Shown here piece by piece: positions 13,347-20,626 of a stretch of DNA of 23,915 nt. The translations under genes and the position numbers were made by a program. This DNA is from JBLHKS01 sp047620505 (GTDB taxonomy: Bacteria; Verrucomicrobiota; Verrucomicrobiia; Verrucomicrobiales; DEV007), in the NCBI GenBank assembly GCA_047620505.1, contig JBLHKS010000111.1:1-23915 (forward strand), given 5' to 3'. The notes beneath the pieces are model-generated. The model was given only the letters and a program-made list of their open reading frames with translations. It made no database searches and was not told the DNA's origin. The stretch's first letter is position 1, and each line of letters starts with the position of its first letter.

Positions 13347-16076
13347 ATGAGCGAATCCAATTCCAAATCTCAGTGTCCGAAATGTAGCGCCGAACTTCCG
13401 CTTGGCGCGCCGGGTGGGCTCTGTCCGCTTTGTTTGATGGCTGGCGCGATGGAGCCGACAGGCCCAGCTGGCGAAAAACCGGAGCCGCCGAGCATCGAAG
13501 AAGTTCAGGCCGCGTTTGAGCAGCTGGAAATTCTCGAAGTCATCGGCGTCGGCGGAATGGGCGTGGTTTATCGAGCTAAGCAAACGGCGCTGAACCGCGA
13601 AGTCGCGCTAAAACTCCTCGCGCCACATCGTGAGCAGGAACCCGGATTTGCCGAGCGTTTCACACGCGAAGCTCAAGCATTGGCAGCGATGAACCACCCT
13701 AACATCGTCACAATCCATGATTTTGGGCAGGCCGGCGGCTTTTTCTATCTGCTGATGGAATTCATCGACGGCGTGAACCTGCGCGAGGCGATGAAAGCCG
13801 GAAAATTCACGCCGGAGGAGGCGCTCGCGATCGTTCCGCCGATTTGCGAAGCGCTTCAGTACGCGCACGATTGCGGGATCGTTCATCGCGATATCAAACC
13901 GGAGAATCTCCTGCTGGACAAGGCCGGCCACGTGACCGTCGCGGACTTCGGAATCGCACGAATTTTGAACCTCGCTGAGCCAAACGAAGACGGCTCAGCT
14001 CAGGAAAACATCGATTCGACTTTGACTGTCGGCACAGCGCTGGGCACGCCGAATTACATGGCTCCTGAACAAGCCGACGCGCCGGAAAAAGTCGACCATC
14101 GCGCCGACATTTATTCGTTAGGCGCGGTTTTCTATGAGATGTTGACCGGCGCGCCGCCGAAAGGGCCGATTTCGCCACCGTCAACGCGAGGAGTGAGGAT
14201 CGACGTCAGGCTGGATCAGATCGTTCTGCGCGCACTGGCCGACTCGCCCGAATTGCGCTGGCAGTCAGCGACGGATTTGCGAACCGAGGTCGAGACGGTG
14301 GTTTCAAATCAGGCCGCGGTTCACGCAACGCCGCCCCCGATTCCGCCAGCAGCTGCTGCGCCGGAATCTCGAAAAATGCGGCGCTTTGGAGCAGCCCTGC
14401 TCGCGACAATCGCTCTCTCTTTGGGGGGATTTGTTCTCCTTGGCTCGATTCGGGGCCACGGAATCGGGCTGTTGGGAATTGGGATCCTCGCCGTGGTTTC
14501 GACAACGATTGCCTACCTGTTTTTCACGCGTGCACCGACTCGGGTCGCGAAAGGATGTGGATTGATCGCCCTGATTCTCATCTTTGGATTTTTGGGGGTC
14601 GTTCTGCTTTGGAATGTTTCCGGACCAAGAGAAATAACCGGAGAAGGAAGAAATCACGACTGGGAAGCAGCCAGTACGGCTCCAACTATCCTGCAACTTT
14701 CCAACCCTACCGTGAGCACAAACGCAGCGGACCGAAGCGCCAAACTCGCCTTTGCCTACGTGCCCAAAACCGAAGAGGCCGGCTGGCATGTCTGGCTGGT
14801 GACGCGACAGTTCTCGCTTTCCGGCGGCAAGCCGCACTCAAACGGAACGAACTCGCATAGACTCAATTTCAATGGCGGAGTCGCCGAATTCAAATTGGAG
14901 AACCTCGCTTCGGACTACGAAGAGGCCTTCGAGAATTTCGCTCAGATCGACGGAAGTACGGTTCAACTGAGACCAGGCGCGGGCTTCAAGGTTCTGGATT
15001 TTTCCACTCCCTCCGGCCAAAGTGTCGACGTCGAATTGGAGCTCCGGCCGAGCTCAAATCAGACCGGAAAACCAGGGAATTTGCTGTTCCTCCGCGAGGT
15101 CGATTCCTACATCGGTGAAGGCTCAATTTCGCTCGCCTACAACGACATCGAATACGTTGGAGACTACGAGTTGATGCTCGAAACCCGCGGAGCTGCAGTT
15201 CAGTGGAGCTCTCACGATCAATTCGAGCTAGCTGATTTTGAAACCGACGTAGACTACAGCGCGATGTTGTTTTCTCGCCGAAAATTGCATGGCGGCGGCT
15301 CGTTGCGGTTCGATTTTCCGCCAATTCAAAAAGGCGATAACCACAGCACGGAACCGCCTCATCGCGCGTCTCCAATCTTTATTGGAATGGGAGAAACGAA
15401 AACGCTGTTCGACCTGAAGGATCCCAAAACCAATCATCACGTGTCAGCAAAATTCAGATTGGTCCGAACCGGCACGTTAGCCGAGGTCATCCCGAATGTT
15501 CCAGCTCCGAACGAAGAAGCTCTCCCCGGCTCGCCTCTCCCGCCGGCTCCGTCCGGGGCGCTGTGGGTTGCTGAGCGCCGCATTTCGATCCCCGACGAGT
15601 TCGTGATCAAAGTTAACATCGAAATTTCCGACCGCGACGCTGCCTACGAAGTGGTGCAAGAGCCGCTGATCGTCAAAATGCCAAACGACGACGCGCGAGG
15701 AATCGCCCTTCGGTGGCGAGTTTACCCGGCTGACCACCCGACTCATCCGAATGGCTATCTCGTCGATCTGATTGCTGGCGGCTCAGGCGCGATTTTCCAC
15801 CGCTTTGACGGCGTTTTTGAAGAACCCGTCCGAATGGAGAGCCCCTCCACTCGGCCATTGCCTGATAACAAGAAATCCAGCGTTCTCGCTGAGGTGAACA
15901 ACAGACATTACTATGGCCTGATCCGCGCGACTGAACCCGTCCCGGAAGGCGTTGGCATAACTCAATGGTGGGAAATCCGCGCCGCAATCACAGTCCCGCC
16001 ATTGCATGATTGGACCGGTCCGAACAGCCCCGAGTATCAACTTCCGCCATCGGGCCATCTGAAGACGCGATTTTGA
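13347..16076 (+). CDS. Zinc-ribbon receptor-type Ser/Thr protein kinase
   Basis: A 909-residue Hanks-type kinase with a large exported C-terminal half. An N-terminal zinc ribbon has paired CxxC motifs at 10/13 and 26/29. The kinase domain (about 61-320) is complete: glycine loop GVGGMGVVY (67-75), VALK Lys89, HRD at 180-182 within HRDIKPEN, DFG at 200-202, APE at 239-241. A Pro/Ala linker leads to three hydrophobic segments (about 346-366, 372-393, 403-424), then about 480 residues without a family I recognise, rich in beta-type segments and ending near VPPLHDWTGPN. With three crossings this tail should be extracytoplasmic and may be the sensor. A good ribosome site (AGGAAG) precedes the ATG. 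No sigma factor gene, the frequent partner of such kinases, is adjacent. Confidence 0.93.
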   Translation: MSESNSKSQCPKCSAELPLGAPGGLCPLCLMAGAMEPTGPAGEKPEPPSIEEVQAAFEQLEILEVIGVGGMGVVYRAKQTALNREVALKLLAPHREQEPGFAERFTREAQALAAMNHPNIVTIHDFGQAGGFFYLLMEFIDGVNLREAMKAGKFTPEEALAIVPPICEALQYAHDCGIVHRDIKPENLLLDKAGHVTVADFGIARILNLAEPNEDGSAQENIDSTLTVGTALGTPNYMAPEQADAPEKVDHRADIYSLGAVFYEMLTGAPPKGPISPPSTRGVRIDVRLDQIVLRALADSPELRWQSATDLRTEVETVVSNQAAVHATPPPIPPAAAAPESRKMRRFGAALLATIALSLGGFVLLGSIRGHGIGLLGIGILAVVSTTIAYLFFTRAPTRVAKGCGLIALILIFGFLGVVLLWNVSGPREITGEGRNHDWEAASTAPTILQLSNPTVSTNAADRSAKLAFAYVPKTEEAGWHVWLVTRQFSLSGGKPHSNGTNSHRLNFNGGVAEFKLENLASDYEEAFENFAQIDGSTVQLRPGAGFKVLDFSTPSGQSVDVELELRPSSNQTGKPGNLLFLREVDSYIGEGSISLAYNDIEYVGDYELMLETRGAAVQWSSHDQFELADFETDVDYSAMLFSRRKLHGGGSLRFDFPPIQKGDNHSTEPPHRASPIFIGMGETKTLFDLKDPKTNHHVSAKFRLVRTGTLAEVIPNVPAPNEEALPGSPLPPAPSGALWVAERRISIPDEFVIKVNIEISDRDAAYEVVQEPLIVKMPNDDARGIALRWRVYPADHPTHPNGYLVDLIAGGSGAIFHRFDGVFEEPVRMESPSTRPLPDNKKSSVLAEVNNRHYYGLIRATEPVPEGVGITQWWEIRAAITVPPLHDWTGPNSPEYQLPPSGHLKTRF
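14347..14358. repeat. CAGCAGCTGCTG palindrome, copy 8
   Basis: Exact 12-bp copy, read on the plus strand as Pro-Ala-Ala-Ala-Ala in the linker between the kinase domain and the first membrane segment (IPPAAAAPE). Confidence 0.9.
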
Positions 16077-16090
16077 GTCAGCAAGTCGGA

Positions 16091-16126
16091 AACTTCGCTT
16101 GCCGAAGTGGCTGGTCTGGCGAAGTT
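16091..16126 (+). terminator. Possible hairpin (terminator or attenuator) in the argB leader
   Basis: AACTTCGC (16091-16098) pairs with GCGAAGTT (16119-16126) across a 20-base loop that itself can form CTTCG/CGAAG. A run of six T follows at 16138-16143, 11 bases after the stem. It sits between the kinase stop and the argB start. The distance of the T-run makes a classical terminator doubtful; a leader regulating the arginine genes is also possible. Confidence 0.3.
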
Positions 16127-16163
16127 GCGTGCTTCCATTTTTTCCCGACCGACCCAGCCAAAA

Positions 16164-17051
16164 ATGCAGCACTCAGACCTTTCGCTTGCCGGGCAGATTG
16201 AGAAGGCGGCGATCCTCGTTGAGGCATTGCCTTACCTTCAGCGTTTTCGCGGGCACACGTTCGTCATCAAAGTCGGCGGAAGCGCGATGGAAAACCCGGA
16301 ACTCGTTGAGCAGCTGCTGCGCGACGTCGTCCTGCTTGAAGTCGTCGGAATCAACCCCGTCGTCGTCCACGGTGGCGGAAAAGCGATCTCCGCGGCGATG
16401 GCCGAAGCGGGGCTGGAGCCGAGGTTCGTCAACGGCCTGCGCGTGACCGATGAAGCTGCGATTTCAATCGTCGAAAAGACGCTCAGCACCGTGATTAATC
16501 CGATGCTCGTCGAATCGATCAAAAAGTATGGAGGCAAGGCGGTCGGGATTCCGGGAAACCAGGTTTTCATCGCCGAGCAGAAGGACCCAGCGCTGGGATA
16601 CGTCGGCCGCGTTACCGATTTCAATATCGATATTGTTGAGGCGATCGTCGCGGGCGAAAGCGTGCCTGTGCTTTCGCCGATCGGCGCCGATTCCGCTGGC
16701 GGACTGCTTCCGTTCAACATCAACGCCGACCTCGCCGCCAGCGCGCTCGCGAGCAAGCTGAAGGCGACGAAGCTGGTTTTTCTGAGTGATGTGTTAGGCG
16801 TGATGCGCGACCCGAGCGATCCAAAAACGTTGATCGGGTCGCTGACTGAATCCGAAGTCAACGCGTTAGCCGAGGAAGGCATCATTTCTGGCGGCATGAT
16901 TCCCAAAACCCGTTCGTCGATCGAGGCCCTCCACGCCGGTGTCGGCAAAGTCCACATGATCGACGGTCGCGTGCCTCATTCGCTGCTTCTGGAAGTGTTC
17001 ACCGACACCGGGATCGGAACCGAAATCACTCTCGACAACGCAGATTCATGA
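16164..17051 (+). CDS. argB: Acetylglutamate kinase
   Basis: Phosphorylates N-acetyl-L-glutamate with ATP, the second step of arginine synthesis. The amino-acid kinase fold shows VIKVGGSAM (Lys36 and the glycine turn), VVVHGGGKAI, and FNINADLAASALAS followed by VFLSDVLGVM. The N-terminal helix (QIEKAAILVEALPYLQRFRG) before the first strand is the feature associated with hexameric, arginine-inhibited enzymes, so feedback control by arginine is likely. I start at the ATG at 16164, giving 295 residues, a usual length; a GTG at 16107 in frame would add 19 residues running through the leader hairpin. The stop overlaps the argD start (ATGA). A one-mismatch palindrome copy lies at 16308-16319. Confidence 0.95.
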   Translation: MQHSDLSLAGQIEKAAILVEALPYLQRFRGHTFVIKVGGSAMENPELVEQLLRDVVLLEVVGINPVVVHGGGKAISAAMAEAGLEPRFVNGLRVTDEAAISIVEKTLSTVINPMLVESIKKYGGKAVGIPGNQVFIAEQKDPALGYVGRVTDFNIDIVEAIVAGESVPVLSPIGADSAGGLLPFNINADLAASALASKLKATKLVFLSDVLGVMRDPSDPKTLIGSLTESEVNALAEEGIISGGMIPKTRSSIEALHAGVGKVHMIDGRVPHSLLLEVFTDTGIGTEITLDNADS

Positions 17052-18331
17052 GCGTCAACCCAGAAACTTCGACCCAGCAGCTGCTGGAGCGCTACGTCAC
17101 CCCGAATTACGGCCGTTTCCAGATCGCGTTCGCGCGTGGAAAGGGCTCGCGAATCTGGGATGAGAACGGCCGAGAGTATCTTGATTTCGGAACAGGAATC
17201 GCAACTTGCCCGCTGGGCCACTGCCACGGAGCCATCACCGCAGCGGTCCACGCCCAGGTCGAGGCCTTGATTCATTGCTCGAATCTTTACCTGATTCGTG
17301 AGCAGGCGCGGCTGGCGCAGAACCTCGTCGAAAACGTGGTCGAGGAACCCGGGAAGGTTTTTTTCTGCAACAGTGGTGCCGAGGCTAACGAAACTCTGAT
17401 CAAGCTTGCACGGAAATTCGGACGCGAAGCCCCATTGCCGGGCGGCCAGCCACGCGGCGAAATCATCACCTTTGATTCGTGTTTTCATGGACGGACGATG
17501 GCCGGAATTTCCGCGACTGCGCAAGACAAGGTAAAAGCAGGCTTCGCTCCATTGTTAGAAGGTTTCGTTCACACGCCATACAATGATCTCGATACGCTCC
17601 GAGCCGCGATCACGCACGAAACCGTCGCGATTCTCCTCGAGCCGATTCAAGGAGAAGGCGGAATCGTCCCCGCAACGCCGGAATTCCTTCGCGGGGTCGC
17701 TGAAATCTGCCGCGAACGCAACCTGCTCTTCATGCTCGACGAAGTTCAGTGCGGAATCGGCCGAACCGGCGCGCTTTGCGGTTGGAAATCGATTCTGGAC
17801 GACGCCGACGTGTTTCCCGACGCCGTAAGCTGGGCCAAAGGCATCGGCGGCGGCCTACCCATCGGAGCTGTCTGGATTCGCAATCGACCGATCTCTGCTG
17901 AAGCCCGAAACGAACCACTTTGCGATGTGTTAGGGCCCGGCACGCATGGCTCGACCTTTGGCGGAAACCCGCTCGTTGCCGCGACCAGTCTGGCTGTGCT
18001 GGAAGAAATTCAGCAGAATCGTCTCTGGGAAAACGCGACCGCCATGGGGCAGCTGCTGCGCGAAACAATCGAGGGTTGGAACGATCCGCACATCGAAGGT
18101 GTCCGCGGACTTGGTCTAATGTTAGGCATCGTGCTCAACGAAGAGGCATTCGATACTGAAGGCTCAGCGACGCCCTCGGTTTTCATGGTGAAAAAACTCA
18201 TGGATGCCGGCCTGCTAACGATCCCTGCTGGCACGCGCGTCGTGCGATTGTTGCCCGCACTCAACGTCGAAAAATCTGAAGTCACCGAGGCGCTCAAAAT
18301 TCTGAAATCGGAGCTCGAAAGCCTGAAATGA
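17048..18331 (+). CDS. argD: Acetylornithine aminotransferase
   Basis: PLP-dependent class III aminotransferase converting N-acetylglutamate semialdehyde and glutamate to N-acetylornithine and 2-oxoglutarate. Of 427 residues, visible family elements are the NSGAEANETLIKLARK cofactor-phosphate region near 108, FHGRTMAG near 146, EPIQGEGG near 198, the pyridine-nitrogen contact Asp231 in LDEVQ, the Schiff-base lysine Lys264 in SWAKGIGGGLP, and HGSTFGGNPL near 300. It overlaps argB by 4 bases at its start and argF by 4 at its end, each as ATGA, so the three are translated in series. Some members also act on succinyldiaminopimelate; context favours arginine synthesis. Confidence 0.95.
   Translation: MSVNPETSTQQLLERYVTPNYGRFQIAFARGKGSRIWDENGREYLDFGTGIATCPLGHCHGAITAAVHAQVEALIHCSNLYLIREQARLAQNLVENVVEEPGKVFFCNSGAEANETLIKLARKFGREAPLPGGQPRGEIITFDSCFHGRTMAGISATAQDKVKAGFAPLLEGFVHTPYNDLDTLRAAITHETVAILLEPIQGEGGIVPATPEFLRGVAEICRERNLLFMLDEVQCGIGRTGALCGWKSILDDADVFPDAVSWAKGIGGGLPIGAVWIRNRPISAEARNEPLCDVLGPGTHGSTFGGNPLVAATSLAVLEEIQQNRLWENATAMGQLLRETIEGWNDPHIEGVRGLGLMLGIVLNEEAFDTEGSATPSVFMVKKLMDAGLLTIPAGTRVVRLLPALNVEKSEVTEALKILKSELESLK
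17075..17086. repeat. CAGCAGCTGCTG palindrome, copy 9
   Basis: Exact copy, 14 bp with flanks, read on the plus strand as Gln-Gln-Leu-Leu-Glu at residues 10-14 of ArgD. Confidence 0.9.
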
Positions 18332-19227
18332 ACCATTTTCTCTCCATCCAATCTCTCGAAGGCGACGAAATCGCCAAGCTCGTTGATCACGCGATCGAGC
18401 TCAAAGCCAACCGCGACGACGACAACTTCAAACCGCTCAACGGTCAATCTTGGGCACTGATTTTCACGAAATCATCGACAAGAACGCGCGTTAGCTTCGA
18501 AGTCGGTTTGCGCGAACTCGGTGCCCACGCGATGTTTTTCAGCGGCCGTGATCTCCAGCTCGGACGTGGCGAGCCGATCCGCGATACCGCTCGCGTCTTA
18601 GGCCGAATGGTCGACGGCGCGATCATCCGGACTTTCGATCAGTCCGACGTTGCCTCCTTCGCCGAATTCAGCGGAATTCCTACCATCAATGCTCTGACCG
18701 ATGAAGAGCACCCTTGCCAGATCATCGCCGATCTTCAAACGATGGCTGAGCGCCTTCCGGATTGGCGAAAATCGCGCGTCTGTTTTCTTGGCGACGGCGA
18801 TTGCAACATGGCGATCAGCTGGCTTTGGGCCTCCGCTCGTCTCGGCTTCGAACTCGTCATCGCCGCTCCACCCGAGTTTCAACCCAGCCAGCAGCTGCTG
18901 GATCAACTCAGTGACGCACCTGTTCGGATCGAAGCCGATCCCGCCAAAGCCGTCGAGGGCTGCGATGTGCTCTACACCGATGTCTGGGTGAGCATGGGCA
19001 AAGAAGACGAGTCCGCCGGACGAATCGAGACCCTGCGCCCGTATCAGTTGAACGCCGACCTCCTCGCCAAAGCCGCGCCGAATCCCCTGATTCTGCATTG
19101 CCTGCCCGCGTATCGCGGACTCGAAATCTCGGAAGAGGTTCTCGAGGCGAACGCAGATTCGATCTTCGATCAAGCCGAGAACCGGCTTCACGCTCAGAAG
19201 GCTATTTTGTGCCGATCGGTTAGTTAG
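18328..19227 (+). CDS. argF: Ornithine carbamoyltransferase
   Basis: Transfers the carbamoyl group from carbamoyl phosphate to ornithine, giving citrulline. Of 299 residues, the phosphate-binding STRTR is at 50-54 (KSSTRTRVSFE), HPCQ with its DEE lead-in near 129, the ornithine-side DVWVSMGKE block near 220, and HCLP at 257-260. Length and motifs fit OTCase; an acetylornithine carbamoyltransferase is the alternative, less likely because HCLPAYRG and the SMG loop are OTCase-like. It starts inside the argD stop (ATGA). Its own stop overlaps by 8 bases the end of the convergent sulfatase gene, so there is no room for a terminator between them. Confidence 0.93.
   Translation: MNHFLSIQSLEGDEIAKLVDHAIELKANRDDDNFKPLNGQSWALIFTKSSTRTRVSFEVGLRELGAHAMFFSGRDLQLGRGEPIRDTARVLGRMVDGAIIRTFDQSDVASFAEFSGIPTINALTDEEHPCQIIADLQTMAERLPDWRKSRVCFLGDGDCNMAISWLWASARLGFELVIAAPPEFQPSQQLLDQLSDAPVRIEADPAKAVEGCDVLYTDVWVSMGKEDESAGRIETLRPYQLNADLLAKAAPNPLILHCLPAYRGLEISEEVLEANADSIFDQAENRLHAQKAILCRSVS
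18889..18900. repeat. CAGCAGCTGCTG palindrome, copy 10
   Basis: Exact copy, 14 bp with flanks, read on the plus strand as Gln-Gln-Leu-Leu-Asp in ArgF. Beyond it only imperfect copies occur (21171-21180 and 21676-21687). Confidence 0.9.
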
Positions 19228-20626
19228 CGGCCTCGCCTGCTAACAATGGATCGCCCGTTCGTTTCCTCCATTTTTCTAACCGATCGCCCATCCGGCTGAG
19301 GGTCCCCATATTGTCGAGAGATCCGGAAAGATCGTTCAACTCGTCCGGGTCGTTCTTGAGATCGAACAGCTGCGCCCGCATCTCCTGCGGATAGACGATC
19401 AGCTTCCAGCGATTGTTCCGAATCATCCGCTGCGAATCTCGAAAATAACCGAAAATCTCCCGGTGATGAATTTCGCTCTCGCCTCGAATCACGGGAGCAA
19501 AGCTTTTGGCCGTGACCGCCTTGGGAATTTCGACACCAACGAGTTCACAAGTCGTCGGGTAAAGTTCACGCAGATAAACCTGGGCTGGCGTCCTTCGGCC
19601 GGCTTCAATTCCGGGTCCCGCGATGATCATCGGCACGTTGATCGTGTGCTCGTACATGCTCTGCTTACCACGCAGGCCATGACTTCCGACCCCCATTCCA
19701 TGGTCGCTCGAATAGATGATAATCGTGTTTTCCGCCTCGCCAGATTCCTCTAACGCAGCCAGAATTCGGCCCACTTGTTTGTCGAGATGATCGACAACTG
19801 AGTAGTAGACCCGCAACACATCCAGAGTCGCCTCTTCGGTTCGAGGAAAGTGCATCAGCGTCTCATCGCGACCCTTCAAGTTGCCGTGATCAAACGGATG
19901 TTCCGGAAGAAAATTTGCAGGAAGCTCCATGTCTTCCGCAGCGTACTTTCCATCATAACCAGGCGGAATGAAAAGCGGATCGTGAGGCGCGGTGAAGTTG
20001 ACGTGGAGGAACCAAGGCTCGTCAGAATCGGCTTCGATCAGCTCAATCGCGGCGTCAGCGAATTTCGCGTCGATATCCGGAGTCAGGCCGACTCCGCGAT
20101 CGGGAAACTTCTCTTTGCCGTCGTCGCTCTGGAAAATCCAACCGCGATATCCGGTGATTGGAAATCCTTTCCAGTCGGTCTGGCCCTCCTTCCAGAATTT
20201 ACCGCCGCCGCCAGAAAACAAGCCGTTCACGTCCGAATATCCGCGCGTCGAAGGCCGCCCATTGGTGTGCCACTTTCCCACATACCACGTTTGATAACCG
20301 GCATTTTTCAGCGTCTCGCCCCAGAAAGACACGTCCTCATGAAAGCTGCTGCTGTCGAGCCCGTTGACGCCGTTTTCCCAGCCGTGCATCCCGCTCATGA
20401 TTTCTGCGCGGCTGATCACGCAAATCGGGTAGGAGCAAGTCGCGCGGGTGAAGGTCGTTCCTCGTGCGACGAGCTTGTCGAGATTCGGCGTTTCGATCCG
20501 GTCGTTCCCGAGCGCTGAAATCGTATCTGGCCGTTGATCGTCGGCGAGAAGGAACAGGATATTCGGGCGATCGTCCGCAAAGGCAGCCGTGGCAAGACTA
20601 AGACAAACGCAAAGCGGGGTTTTCAT
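19220..20626 (-). CDS. Secreted sulfatase-family protein with altered activation motif
   Basis: A 468-residue member of the sulfatase/alkaline phosphatase superfamily. A short signal peptide (MKTPLCVCLSLATAAFA) is followed by NILFLLADDQRPDT, TWYVGKWHTNG, and the IIYSSDHGMGVGSHGLRGK metal-binding block. The activation site reads CVISRAEIMSG at 69-79, where the standard motif is Cys-x-Pro/Ala-Ser-Arg, so Ile71 stands where Pro or Ala is expected; whether the cysteine is still converted to formylglycine is uncertain. Other features (NFTAPHDP, DDPDELNDLS tail) fit choline- or heparan-type sulfatases of PVC bacteria. It starts in the stop of the dehydrogenase gene (ATGA overlap), so the two are one operon. 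Confidence 0.9.
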   Translation of the reverse strand: MKTPLCVCLSLATAAFADDRPNILFLLADDQRPDTISALGNDRIETPNLDKLVARGTTFTRATCSYPICVISRAEIMSGMHGWENGVNGLDSSSFHEDVSFWGETLKNAGYQTWYVGKWHTNGRPSTRGYSDVNGLFSGGGGKFWKEGQTDWKGFPITGYRGWIFQSDDGKEKFPDRGVGLTPDIDAKFADAAIELIEADSDEPWFLHVNFTAPHDPLFIPPGYDGKYAAEDMELPANFLPEHPFDHGNLKGRDETLMHFPRTEEATLDVLRVYYSVVDHLDKQVGRILAALEESGEAENTIIIYSSDHGMGVGSHGLRGKQSMYEHTINVPMIIAGPGIEAGRRTPAQVYLRELYPTTCELVGVEIPKAVTAKSFAPVIRGESEIHHREIFGYFRDSQRMIRNNRWKLIVYPQEMRAQLFDLKNDPDELNDLSGSLDNMGTLSRMGDRLEKWRKRTGDPLLAGEAAN

